This document shows positions 15,524 to 23,187 of a stretch of 34,770 nt of DNA, in pieces; the stretch's first letter is position 1, and each line of letters opens with the position of its first letter. The position numbers and the translations under genes are program-made. Where the stretch lies: contig NZ_JACUTY010000017.1 in NCBI RefSeq assembly GCF_014859555.1, positions 1 through 34,770 of the forward strand. Direction: 5' to 3'. A model generated the notes under the pieces. That model saw only the letters and a program-made list of their open reading frames with translations. It had not been told where the DNA came from and searched no databases. Source of the DNA: Thiomicrospira sp. (GTDB lineage Bacteria; Pseudomonadota; Gammaproteobacteria; Thiomicrospirales; Thiomicrospiraceae).

Positions 15524-16252
15524 CTATTGAAAATGGGGTGGCGCGTCAAGCGATAATACTACACGTCGCTTGACTTGCGTATTGTTGACTTCAATACGGC
15601 CGGGGAAAAAGTTTAACTCGTCAATCAGCCAGACCTTAATTTCTTGGGTATCGGTTGTCCACTCATAATAACGCGCCTTAAGGTTGCTTTTGTAATTTAG
15701 GTGGGTTCGAGTGGCCTGGTTGGCGACGTTAAACTTCACATGAGTTTGTTGCTTTTCTTCTTGCAGTACAAGCGGCGGTGTAGGGTCGCCGTTTAAGGCG
15801 TAAAACTGTAAGGCGTAAGCAATCGTCATAGTGTCATAGGCATAAGGCGAGGCAGGCCAGCTGCGATCTTTTTGTGGAAAGTGAATGCGGTCGTTTTCCA
15901 AGTCCGCGATCAGATCGGTTTCGATTTGTATGGTTTGTTTGGAATGACGGCGGGTTAAATCTTTGTGATAACTGAGCCAGCGGAACTGGTTGTTTTCAGT
16001 CAAAATTTGGCTGGTTTCAAAGGTGGATTCGTTAATGAAACGCCTAGCCCAGCGAGGCGGCTCGGCTTCGCTAGTTAGGGTGCAAGTATCGGCTTGGCAA
16101 CGCATTTTTTGCTCAACCGTGCCGACATTAAACCCCATTAAACGTACCGCAAACTCGGCATCAAAGTTTTGACTGGGATGAGCTAGCGCTTGGCTGCTAA
16201 ACACTAAGCTTATCAAGGTTAAGCGAGTCAAGTTTCGCAAGAGGATGGACAT
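15524..16252 (-). CDS. DUF3108 family periplasmic protein
   Basis: A 242-residue protein with start taken at 16252 ([24 protein letters not shown]), because this gives a clean signal peptide and begins 2 bp after the purN stop; GAGG lies about 10 nt upstream. An upstream in-frame start at 16303 would add 17 residues overlapping purN. The mature part is beta-rich with paired Cys ([10 protein letters not shown]) and matches, from memory, the DUF3108 family that often follows purN in gammaproteobacteria. The function is unknown; family members are predicted periplasmic or lipid-associated beta proteins. Confidence 0.85.
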   Translation of the reverse strand: MSILLRNLTRLTLISLVFSSQALAHPSQNFDAEFAVRLMGFNVGTVEQKMRCQADTCTLTSEAEPPRWARRFINESTFETSQILTENNQFRWLSYHKDLTRRHSKQTIQIETDLIADLENDRIHFPQKDRSWPASPYAYDTMTIAYALQFYALNGDPTPPLVLQEEKQQTHVKFNVANQATRTHLNYKSNLKARYYEWTTDTQEIKVWLIDELNFFPGRIEVNNTQVKRRVVLSLDAPPHFQ

Positions 16253-16254
16253 CC

Positions 16255-16908
16255 CTACAAGGCCTCGATTTGTAGCGGGGCAGTTAAAACTAGGCCTGAC
16301 CACCAGGCCTGGTGGTCTTGGTAACTTAATTTGCCCTGGGCAAATAGATTGACCGCCAGTGGATAAGCTTGGTGTTCTAATTGATGTACTCGGGCTTTTA
16401 AAGTTTCCACCGAATCATTGGCTTGAATATCCGTGTGGGCTTGCAAAATCACCGGCCCGCCATCGAGTTCGTCAGTTACAAAATGAATACTTAAACCGTG
16501 TTGTTTATCGCCGGCTTCCAGCGCACGTTGGTGGGTTTGTAAACCAGGATATTTAGGCAGTAAAGAAGGGTGTATGTTGAGCATACGCCCAACATAATGT
16601 TGAGTAAAAAGCGGGGTTAGAATCCGCATAAAACCCGCCAATACCACCAGGCCTGGTTGGGCTTGATCAATTGATTTAATTAACGCCCGCTCAAAATTTT
16701 CGCGGCCATCAAAGCTTTGGTGGGGAATGGTATCGGTTTCAATCTGATATTGTTTGGCACGTTCTAGCCCAAATGCATCTGCTTTATTTGAAATGACTTT
16801 GACGATTTGATAAGCGCAACCGGCTTGATTTTGGCGGTCAATCAGGGCCTGCAGATTGGAGCCGTTACCTGATATTAAAACCACAACGCGAAGCGGACTT
16901 TGTTGCAT
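16255..16908 (-). CDS. purN: Phosphoribosylglycinamide formyltransferase
   Basis: A 217-residue enzyme transferring formyl from 10-formyl-THF to GAR in purine synthesis. ISGNGSNLQALID binds the ribose phosphate. The catalytic Asn-His pair is in NIHPSLLPKYPGLQTHQRAL, and the catalytic Asp is in VTDELDGGPVI. The start is placed at 16908 (MQQSPLRVVVL), with AAGG 7 nt upstream, matching family length. The longer frame to 16950 begins with GTG and runs through a hairpin. Two iterated palindromes lie inside (QPGLVVLAG and DHQAWWSG). It is co-transcribed with purM. Confidence 0.97.
   Translation of the reverse strand: MQQSPLRVVVLISGNGSNLQALIDRQNQAGCAYQIVKVISNKADAFGLERAKQYQIETDTIPHQSFDGRENFERALIKSIDQAQPGLVVLAGFMRILTPLFTQHYVGRMLNIHPSLLPKYPGLQTHQRALEAGDKQHGLSIHFVTDELDGGPVILQAHTDIQANDSVETLKARVHQLEHQAYPLAVNLFAQGKLSYQDHQAWWSGLVLTAPLQIEAL
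16298..16317. repeat. Extended iterated palindrome in purN (20-bp perfect)
   Basis: GACCACCAGGCCTGGTGGTC is self-complementary over 20 bp, containing the 12-mer at 16302-16313. It is read as His-Gln-Ala-Trp-Trp. Confidence 0.92.
16646..16657. repeat. Iterated palindrome ACCAGGCCTGGT in purN
   Basis: Exact 12-mer, read as Gln-Pro-Gly-Leu-Val just before the conserved VLAGFMRIL strand. Confidence 0.9.
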
Positions 16909-16920
16909 GTTTAACCTTAG

Positions 16921-16941
16921 CGCCGAGTTTAGAGCTCGGCG
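16921..16941 (-). promoter_or_regulatory. Intercistronic hairpin between purM and purN
   Basis: CGCCGAG (16921-16927) and CTCGGCG (16935-16941) form a 7-bp GC-rich stem with a 7-nt loop. It fills the short gap between the purM stop (16953) and the purN ATG (16908). There is no T-run downstream, so it is more likely an mRNA-processing or translation-modulating structure than a terminator. Confidence 0.65.
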
Positions 16942-16952
16942 TTGAATCACAA

Positions 16953-17999
16953 TTAATCGGCGATTAACTGAACATAGGGTTCAGCTTGATCACTGGATAC
17001 GATTTCACCAATCACACGGGCGGTTTCGCCAAGCTGGGTGAGCAATTCCAAGGCGTTGGCTTGGTCGTTTGAATCCACGGCAATCACCATGCCAATGCCG
17101 CAGTTGAATGTGCGGTGCATTTCGACATATTCGACATTGCCGGCTTCTTGTAACCAGTCAAATACCGCCGGTCTTTGCCAGGACTTGGTACGAATCTGGG
17201 CGCAGGTATATTCAGGCATTACGCGTGGAATATTTTCAACTAAACCACCACCGGTAATGTGTGACAAAGCATGCACTTTGATGTGTTTCATGAGTTCGAG
17301 TATCGGTTTGACATAAATGCGGGTGGGTGCCATTAACGCGTCAATTAAGGGTTGACCATTCAGGTCGGTATTTAGGTTTTGACCACTGACATCAATGATT
17401 TTTCGAATCAGCGAATAACCATTTGAGTGTGGGCCGGATGAGGCTAAACCAATCAACACGTCGCCGCTTTTTACCGCAGAACCATCAATTAAATCCGCTT
17501 TTTCAACGATGCCAACACAAAAACCGGCTAGGTCATAATCGCCTACTGGATACATGCCCGGCATTTCAGCGGTTTCGCCGCCGATCAATGAGCAACCCGC
17601 TTGTTGGCAGCCTTCGCCAATGCCTTTGATCACATCTTTGGCGACATATAAATCCAGTTTACCGGTCGCGTAGTAGTCTAGAAAAAATAATGGCTCCGCA
17701 CCCTGTACAATCAAGTCGTTAACGCACATTGCGACTAGGTCGATACCGACTTGATCGTGTTTGCCACTATCAATCGCTAAACGTAATTTAGTACCTACAC
17801 CATCCGTGCCGGATACTAAGACCGGGTTTTTGTATTTGTTGATAGGCAGTTCAAACAGGGCACCAAATCCACCTAGTGAGGCCATAACCTCTGGGCGGCG
17901 AGTGGCTTTGGCAATGGGCTTGATGGCATCAACGAGCGCGTCGCCAGCATCGATATCAACACCAGCGTCTTTGTAGCTTAAGGAAGGTTTAGTTGTCAT
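16953..17999 (-). CDS. purM: Phosphoribosylformylglycinamidine cyclo-ligase (AIR synthetase)
   Basis: A 348-residue ATP-dependent enzyme making AIR in purine synthesis. Signatures: [21 protein letters not shown] at the N-terminus, [59 protein letters not shown] and [16 protein letters not shown]. Length matches E. coli PurM. It is the first gene of the minus-strand pur run and is divergent from the DUF2066-hda pair across about 110 bp. Confidence 0.98.
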   Translation of the reverse strand: MTTKPSLSYKDAGVDIDAGDALVDAIKPIAKATRRPEVMASLGGFGALFELPINKYKNPVLVSGTDGVGTKLRLAIDSGKHDQVGIDLVAMCVNDLIVQGAEPLFFLDYYATGKLDLYVAKDVIKGIGEGCQQAGCSLIGGETAEMPGMYPVGDYDLAGFCVGIVEKADLIDGSAVKSGDVLIGLASSGPHSNGYSLIRKIIDVSGQNLNTDLNGQPLIDALMAPTRIYVKPILELMKHIKVHALSHITGGGLVENIPRVMPEYTCAQIRTKSWQRPAVFDWLQEAGNVEYVEMHRTFNCGIGMVIAVDSNDQANALELLTQLGETARVIGEIVSSDQAEPYVQLIAD

Positions 18000-18107
18000 A
18001 GGGATTCGGATCAGTTCTTAGATTGAATAAGAGCTCAATTGAAAACAACCGAGCCCCAGGGTTTAAAAAATATTATGATATTGTAACTAAAAATAACCGA
18101 GGCGGGT

Positions 18108-19169
18108 ATGAGAACTTTTCTAATTCCAATAATAATGAGCATTTTTTTTGCCGTGCAAAGCGTTCAAGCGCAGTCAGACTTGAATCTGTTTGTGATTGAG
18201 AAACCGGTCGAAAAATACCACACGAACCAGTTAAATGATCTACTTACGTCGTCGATGCGTGATTTGTTGGTTCGTGTGGTGGGCGGCGAGGCCGCATTAA
18301 GCCATCCCGAAGCCGAAGCTTATATTCAAAATGCGCGTCGCTGGGTACAAAGTTACCGGGTTGAAAACCGCGAAGTAGACGGCGTGGTGGTCGGCCAGAA
18401 GATCGTCGTGAGGTTTGATCAGAATCGGTTGTTGAGTGATTTTCAGCGTGATGGCATTCAAATTTGGCCATTAAGCGAACGTCCTAAAACCTTATTGATT
18501 GGGCAGTGGGAGCAGCAAGGTTTAAAAGTGAACCTGAGTGATGAAAGTTTGCAGTATCGGGTTGATTTAGATTATCGCGATTATGCCAATCTATTGGCCT
18601 TATTTATGCGACTGCCTGAAAAAGAAGCCGAGTTTAAAGGCATTAATCCGCAGCGTTTGGTGTCTCGACCCCAGATTAATGAGGATCTGCGTGAGATGGC
18701 AGACTCGGCGGGTGCAGATTATGTGTTGGTGTTTAAGGCGGATGTGATTGGCGAGGTTTCAAGCCTGGTTTGGTCATTGTACGAGCGTGAAACTGGTGAG
18801 CGGATATTGCAGTCGGATGAAACCGGTGAGGGTTTTTTAAGTTTATTGCAGGGCGCATTTGATAGCCTGCTCGAGCTTTATTCACGCCCATACCGTGAAG
18901 GCGCGGACAGCTATGGTCTGATGGGTTTGACGGTGGAGAACGTGCCATCCTATGATGCTTTGATTCAGATGGAACGGTTTTTGAAGCAGTTGCGCCCAAC
19001 CTTAAATGACGTGACGTTGGTTGAAGTCACTGGAGACCAGGTGCGGTTTGACGTGTTTTATCAAGGTCGTTATTCAAATGTGGTCAAACTGATGGAGGAG
19101 GTGCCGAACTTGCGCTTAATTGAAGATTCTATTTTTGGCAGCGAGTTGAAAGGACGGTTTGAACCATGA
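18108..19169 (+). CDS. DUF2066 family exported protein
   Basis: A 353-residue protein with a signal peptide (MRTFLIPIIMSIFFAVQSVQAQ; cleavage about residue 21). The early segment LNDLLTSSMRDLLVRVVGGEAAL with RRWVQSYR matches, from memory, DUF2066, a family that commonly sits between purM and hda in gammaproteobacteria. The fold is unknown to me, and a periplasmic location is inferred. GAGGCGGGT provides the ribosome binding site. The stop overlaps the hda start by 4 bp. Confidence 0.88.
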   Translation: MRTFLIPIIMSIFFAVQSVQAQSDLNLFVIEKPVEKYHTNQLNDLLTSSMRDLLVRVVGGEAALSHPEAEAYIQNARRWVQSYRVENREVDGVVVGQKIVVRFDQNRLLSDFQRDGIQIWPLSERPKTLLIGQWEQQGLKVNLSDESLQYRVDLDYRDYANLLALFMRLPEKEAEFKGINPQRLVSRPQINEDLREMADSAGADYVLVFKADVIGEVSSLVWSLYERETGERILQSDETGEGFLSLLQGAFDSLLELYSRPYREGADSYGLMGLTVENVPSYDALIQMERFLKQLRPTLNDVTLVEVTGDQVRFDVFYQGRYSNVVKLMEEVPNLRLIEDSIFGSELKGRFEP

Positions 19170-19885
19170 GTCACAAAACCATGTCTGTTCAATTACCGCT
19201 TAAAATTAATTTACGCGATGATGCCAGCTTTGAAACCTTTGTGGCCGAGCAGGAATCGATTGCCTTGGTGTTAAGTCATTTGCAACAACACGATAATTCG
19301 CGTTATGCCGGTTGCTATTATTTTTTTGGCGAAAGCGGAGCAGGCAAAACCCATTTGCTGCAAGCGGCCTGTCGGTTTTACACCCAAAAACAACGCCAAA
19401 GTGTGTACTTTCCTTTGTCTAATGCGGCGTTGCCTTTGATTCCAGATGTATTGAATGGTTTAGAAATTACCGATTTGGTGTGTTTGGATGATGTCGATCA
19501 GATCATCGGGCAAGCCGACTGGGAACGTTCCTTAGCTAATTTTTTAGCTAAGTCACGTGTTTTAGGTCATCGAGTGTTGTTAACTGGTTCAGCCGATTTG
19601 ATTCATTGGCCGGTGGTGACAGATGAGTTACGACGCGAGCTGGTATCCATTATGCCCGTGCATTTATCGGCCCTTCAGGGTTCAAGAGAATTAGTGTTAG
19701 CTTTGCAACGCCATGCGTTATATAAAGGGTTTGAATTGCCGATCGAAGTGGGCAACTTTCTGCTGAAACGTTTTTCGCACGATTTACAGGAACTATTAGT
19801 TGTGCTGGGTCTGCTGGAGCAAGCGACGCTGGCTGAAAAACGGCGTTTGACTTTGCCATTTGTAAAGGATGTATTGGCCAGATAA
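19166..19885 (+). CDS. hda: DnaA regulatory inactivator Hda
   Basis: A 239-residue AAA+ DnaA paralogue. With the beta clamp it stimulates ATP hydrolysis by DnaA and so prevents re-initiation of replication. The N-terminal clamp-binding motif is QLPL (residues 9-12), Walker A is GESGAGKTHLLQA (about 54-66), and Walker B is LVCLDDVDQI. It lacks the DnaA DNA-binding domain IV, as expected. The start overlaps the DUF2066 stop (ATGA). Its own stop codon sits in the loop of a perfect hairpin. Confidence 0.93.
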   Translation: MSHKTMSVQLPLKINLRDDASFETFVAEQESIALVLSHLQQHDNSRYAGCYYFFGESGAGKTHLLQAACRFYTQKQRQSVYFPLSNAALPLIPDVLNGLEITDLVCLDDVDQIIGQADWERSLANFLAKSRVLGHRVLLTGSADLIHWPVVTDELRRELVSIMPVHLSALQGSRELVLALQRHALYKGFELPIEVGNFLLKRFSHDLQELLVVLGLLEQATLAEKRRLTLPFVKDVLAR

Positions 19886-19896
19886 ACTGGCCAATA
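19872..19896 (+). terminator. Perfect 10-bp hairpin enclosing the hda stop codon
   Basis: TATTGGCCAG (19872-19881), loop ATAAA, CTGGCCAATA (19887-19896). The hda TAA (19883-19885) lies in the loop. No U-tract follows immediately, so it may be a 3'-end stabiliser or a weak terminator before the thioredoxin genes. Confidence 0.6.
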
Positions 19897-19941
19897 GAGA
19901 TGTAATTAATAAAAATTAACAAAATTAATAAGGGAAGAATT

Positions 19942-20457
19942 ATGGAATGTCGTAAAAACAGCACTGGGTTTATGGGTTTTTTATTTATGATAGCGTTGAG
20001 TTTAATGACGACCTTGGCTCAAGCCGAACCCCAAGATATCGAGTTTGTAGATTTAGAAGGTAAAAACGTCAATTTGTCTGACTTTAGAGGTCAGTGGGTA
20101 ATTGTGAATATTTGGGCGACCTGGTGTCCACCTTGCATCAAAGAAATGCCCGATCTAACGTTTTTTCACGAAAAATATAAAGATGACGGTGCGATTGTTC
20201 TGGGGGTGAATTATGAGAATATTGCGGTTGAGAAGATCAATAACTTTACCGAAGAGCTGATGATTACGTTCCCGATTGTGCGTTTTAAAGATATCGATTT
20301 AAACGCCAATAAAACGCCATTTGGCCCGTTACGTGGCTTACCCAGCACTTACATGGTGGCACCGAGTGGGCATATAGTGGCTGGGCGCGCTGGGCTAGTT
20401 GATCAAGAACTTCTAGAATCGTTTATAAAAGAATATGAGGCTAAAAATCCGCAATAA
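19942..20457 (+). CDS. TlpA-like periplasmic thioredoxin-family protein
   Basis: A 171-residue exported thioredoxin-fold protein. The N-terminal hydrophobic segment (about residues 9-27, ending TLAQA) is a signal peptide or anchor. The active site is WCPPC (residues 61-65) within NIWATWCPPCIKEMP, typical of TlpA/ResA-type thiol-disulfide reductases. The cis-Pro appears in GLPSTYMV. Central NLSDFRGQWVIVN is the usual AhpC/TSA-like strand. AAGGGAAG lies just upstream. Substrate is unknown; partners may be the SoxW-like protein or exported Cys proteins. Confidence 0.92.
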   Translation: MECRKNSTGFMGFLFMIALSLMTTLAQAEPQDIEFVDLEGKNVNLSDFRGQWVIVNIWATWCPPCIKEMPDLTFFHEKYKDDGAIVLGVNYENIAVEKINNFTEELMITFPIVRFKDIDLNANKTPFGPLRGLPSTYMVAPSGHIVAGRAGLVDQELLESFIKEYEAKNPQ

Positions 20458-20466
20458 AACACGGGG

Positions 20467-20496
20467 TTGAAGCCTTGAAAACGTTTCCGGTATGAT
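20467..20496 (+). promoter_or_regulatory. Promoter upstream of the SoxW-like/TolC operon
   Basis: TTGAAG (20467-20472) and TATGAT (20491-20496) are separated by 18 bp, giving a leader of about 26 nt before the ATG at 20529 with AAGGAGAGAGG as a strong ribosome binding site. Confidence 0.65.
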
Positions 20497-20528
20497 AATG
20501 AAATTGGATACATCTCAAGGAGAGAGGT

Positions 20529-21041
20529 ATGAAACATTTCGCACTAGGCTTTGCCTTTTTGTTGGTGGGCTTGTCTGCGCCCAGCTGGGCAGCCGAGTTT
20601 TTTGATCAAAGTTTTGGTAACTTTGAGGAAGAGGCAAAGTACGCGCGAGATGAAGGTAAACTCGGCGTGTTTGTGTTTTTCGAAATGGATGATTGCCCCT
20701 TTTGTCATCGAATGAAAGAAACGATTTTGATCGAGCCGGACGTGGTTGAGTATTTTAACCAGCACTTTAAAGCCTATCGCTTTGATATAGAAGGCTCGAG
20801 CCCGGTGGTGGATTTTGACGGCACCGAGTATGCCACCGGTCAAGAGATGGCTGTAAAAAAGTATCGTGTACGTGCCACCCCTGTGATGATTATGTTTGAT
20901 AACGATGGCCAAGTTATAGCGCGCTATACCGGGCCGGCCACCACCAAAGAAGAATTTTTGATGTGGGGTGAATTTGCGGTGAGTGGCGAATATAAAAACA
21001 TGCCATTTACGCGTTACAAACGTGCACAAACGCAACAATAG
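20529..21041 (+). CDS. SoxW-like periplasmic thioredoxin
   Basis: A 170-residue exported protein with signal peptide (MKHFALGFAFLLVGLSAPSWA). Active-site cysteines C56 and C59 are in FFEMDDCPFCHRMKE, the CxxC context of SoxW/DsbD-gamma-like thioredoxins. The cis-Pro is in VRATPVMIMF. The spacing EPDVVEYFNQHFKAYRFDIEG is typical of the thioredoxin_2/SoxW group. SoxW proteins keep Sox sulfur-oxidation components reduced, but no sox genes are in this window. It is followed by the TolC-like gene after 10 bp, so an operon is likely. Confidence 0.88.
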   Translation: MKHFALGFAFLLVGLSAPSWAAEFFDQSFGNFEEEAKYARDEGKLGVFVFFEMDDCPFCHRMKETILIEPDVVEYFNQHFKAYRFDIEGSSPVVDFDGTEYATGQEMAVKKYRVRATPVMIMFDNDGQVIARYTGPATTKEEFLMWGEFAVSGEYKNMPFTRYKRAQTQQ

Positions 21042-21051
21042 CGGATTGACT

Positions 21052-22356
21052 ATGAAGCGACTTAACTTTTTAGGCCTGTTATTTATCTGTGCGTGGAGTA
21101 GCAGTTATGCCGAACAGGAACCTTTACCGACGCCGTTAACGTTGGATTATGTGCTTGATTTGCCCACCTCGATGAGCCCGGAAGTGATGCGCCAGCAAGC
21201 TCGGTTGCTCCAAGCTCAGGGCCATCGAGCCGAACTTAATGCCCAAGATCGTGTGCAGTTTGATTTGCAAGCTCGATTGGGTAAACGCGAGTTTATGGGG
21301 GAGGGTCAAGATTATAATATGGCCGCGTTGCATATGGGTTTACCCCTGTATGACTTTGGTCGTACCGCCAATCAAGACCAGGCCTGGTTGTGGGACACGA
21401 AAGCCCGTCAATATCAGCTGCAAGCCATCGAAAAACAATTTCGGCTGGATTTAATGCAAGCTTATTTTAATGTTTTGTTGGCCGATATACATTACCGCGT
21501 TGAGAATGAGGCGATGGCGATTGCCTATGTCACCTTAGACAAGGTGCAAGAAAACCATGAAATCGGACGTGAGTCAGATGCCAATTTGTATGCCTCTGAA
21601 GAGTCGTACCAAAAAGCCTTTGTGAAACGCCAACAAGCCCAGGCCAACTTGCGTCGATCTCGGATGTTGTTGGCTAATGCGATGGGGCGTTCCGATGCGG
21701 TTATTTCGCGAGTCAGTTTACCGGATTGGTCAAATCTGCCCGAAAAACTGTTGAAAGTTGAAGATTATTTAGCGCTGGCGTTGGATCATAACCCGCAGGT
21801 TTTGGCGATGAAACAAGCTTTCGAAGCCAGTGGTTATAGGGTTGAGGGCGCGCGTGCCGGTAAACGCCCGGAAATTCGTGCGGATGCTTGGATTGGACAG
21901 TTGTCGAGTTATCCTGATGTGCGCGAAGGTCATTATCATGCTGAAGTTTCGATCAATGTGCCTTTGTATGATGGTGGGCTAACCAAATCGAGAGTGGATC
22001 GTGAGCGGGCGCAGCGCCAACAGATTCAAGCGAATTTATATCAAGCTCAGCAACAAATTCGTGAGCAAGTCACCAATTTATACTTCGAGTTAAGTTTATT
22101 GGATGTTGAAAAACAAGCGGTGCAAGCCGGTCAAACCTTTGCGGATTTCAACTTAGATTACAAACGCGCAATTTATGAAAATGAATTGCAGGCGGATTTA
22201 GGTGATGCGATGGTTAGAATTTCGCAAGCACATTACGATGCTTTGGCATTTGATTTAAAGCGCGCCTTATTATGGGCCAAGATGCAGGCTTTAACCGGGC
22301 AGGATGATTTGTCCGAGGCCAAGATCTCTCAGCAAACAAACATGCCCTTGGAGTAA
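21052..22356 (+). CDS. TolC-family outer-membrane channel
   Basis: A 434-residue protein. The start is placed at 21052 (MKRLNFLGLLFICAWSSSYA), which gives a signal peptide and begins just after the preceding stop; a longer frame from 20983 would overlap it by about 60 bp. It shows the twofold TolC plan: long Gln/Ala/Arg-rich helices (about 45-75, 100-185) with YFNVLLADIHYRVENEA, then the repeat (about 250-410) with LAVNVPLYDGG-like VSINVPLYDGGLTKSRVDRERAQ and NLYFELSLLDVEKQAV. It should form the outer-membrane/periplasmic tunnel of an export complex. The iterated palindrome encodes DQAWL. Confidence 0.93.
   Translation: MKRLNFLGLLFICAWSSSYAEQEPLPTPLTLDYVLDLPTSMSPEVMRQQARLLQAQGHRAELNAQDRVQFDLQARLGKREFMGEGQDYNMAALHMGLPLYDFGRTANQDQAWLWDTKARQYQLQAIEKQFRLDLMQAYFNVLLADIHYRVENEAMAIAYVTLDKVQENHEIGRESDANLYASEESYQKAFVKRQQAQANLRRSRMLLANAMGRSDAVISRVSLPDWSNLPEKLLKVEDYLALALDHNPQVLAMKQAFEASGYRVEGARAGKRPEIRADAWIGQLSSYPDVREGHYHAEVSINVPLYDGGLTKSRVDRERAQRQQIQANLYQAQQQIREQVTNLYFELSLLDVEKQAVQAGQTFADFNLDYKRAIYENELQADLGDAMVRISQAHYDALAFDLKRALLWAKMQALTGQDDLSEAKISQQTNMPLE
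21377..21388. repeat. Iterated palindrome ACCAGGCCTGGT in the TolC-like gene
   Basis: Exact 12-mer, read as Asp-Gln-Ala-Trp-Leu. Confidence 0.9.
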
Positions 22357-22359
22357 CAC

Positions 22360-22854
22360 ATGATTAAACCTATTATATTGGTGCTGGCCAGTTCACTAAT
22401 CGCCTTGAGCAGTCAGGCTGCCGAAGTAAAAGTGGGCGCATTGGTAACGGGTCAAGTAACTCAGGTTATGGTGAAAACAGGTCAACAGGTTAAAGCTGGG
22501 GATCTGGTTTTAAAAATTGATGATCGGCGTTACCAGGCAAAGTTAAAAGCTTTGCAAGCCGAAGTGGCTTATCGAGAAACCGCTTTGGCCGACATGAAAA
22601 TAGAGTTTGACCAAACCCAAGATTTATATGATCGTACGGTAATTGCACGTCGCCCATACGAGCGCGCTAAAACGGATTTTGAGCTGGCGCAAAACGCGTT
22701 GGCCAAAGCACAAGCCGAACTGGAAATGCACCAGGCCTGGTTGGATTATTATGAGGTTAAAGCACCAGTAGCGGGCGCAGTCAAAATGGTTGTAACGCAA
22801 GGTTCAACCGTATTTAAAGAAAATGATGCTTTATTTAGTTTAGAGGTTAAATAA
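22360..22854 (+). CDS. Minimal periplasmic membrane-fusion (HlyD/RND-adaptor-like) protein
   Basis: A 164-residue protein with a signal peptide ending SSQA. It contains the two halves of a biotinyl-lipoyl domain, GQVTQVMVKTGQQVKAGDLVLKID (about 29-52) and YYEVKAPVAGAVKMVVTQG (about 128-146). They flank a coiled-coil hairpin (about 57-125, rich in Ala/Lys/Glu/Gln). The usual beta-barrel and membrane-proximal domains of adaptors (normally 300 residues or more) are absent, although the stop is clean and the next gene overlaps (TAATG). It starts 4 bp after the TolC-like stop. A palindrome at 22730-22741 encodes HQAWL. Confidence 0.88.
   Translation: MIKPIILVLASSLIALSSQAAEVKVGALVTGQVTQVMVKTGQQVKAGDLVLKIDDRRYQAKLKALQAEVAYRETALADMKIEFDQTQDLYDRTVIARRPYERAKTDFELAQNALAKAQAELEMHQAWLDYYEVKAPVAGAVKMVVTQGSTVFKENDALFSLEVK
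22730..22741. repeat. Iterated palindrome ACCAGGCCTGGT in the adaptor gene
   Basis: Exact 12-mer, read as His-Gln-Ala-Trp-Leu at the end of the coiled-coil hairpin. Confidence 0.9.
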
Positions 22855-23126
22855 TGTCGACGTTAAAAACGCAATGGCAATATGGCGTAAAGTATTGGCG
22901 TTTAGCAATTCACCTGACGTTTAAAACCCGTCATTTTGGGGTTAATAATCAATGGTGGGCACGTCAGCCTTCGGTCATTGGTTGGAGTTGGTATCAAATT
23001 TTATGGGGCATAATTACTATCATGCCAATTGTGCGTAATGTGCAGTCCATGAAAGTACGCAGCTGTATTGGTTGGATTCCACAGTCTGAATGTGACGCGC
23101 TGGGATTTTCACGTCAAAAAGACTAG
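22854..23126 (+). CDS. Trp-rich small protein, possible membrane protein
   Basis: A 90-residue protein I do not recognise. It has eight Trp residues and a hydrophobic segment about 43-60 (GWSWYQILWGIITIMPIV) that could be one membrane helix, with basic flanks. Two Cys in the tail (SCIGWIPQSECDALG) might be redox-active. The start overlaps the adaptor stop (TAATG), a strong sign of translational coupling, which is the main support for it being real. It could be an inner-membrane anchor for the soluble adaptor; that is speculation. Confidence 0.65.
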   Translation: MSTLKTQWQYGVKYWRLAIHLTFKTRHFGVNNQWWARQPSVIGWSWYQILWGIITIMPIVRNVQSMKVRSCIGWIPQSECDALGFSRQKD

Positions 23127-23187
23127 AATGGGCGAAATAATTTTTTTGAATTAAATTTCCAAACAACCCAACCTATAAAGGCACCCT

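Noticed and set aside
16253-16303. Longer DUF3108 start overlapping purN
   Set aside because: It would hide the signal peptide behind 17 extra residues and overlap purN by about 50 bp.
16909-16950. Longer purN start at 16950
   Set aside because: It begins with GTG, runs through a hairpin and adds 14 residues not expected in PurN; the ATG at 16908 has a good ribosome binding site.
20983-21051. Longer start for the TolC-like gene
   Set aside because: It overlaps the SoxW-like gene by about 60 bp and buries the signal peptide; the ATG at 21052 restores it.
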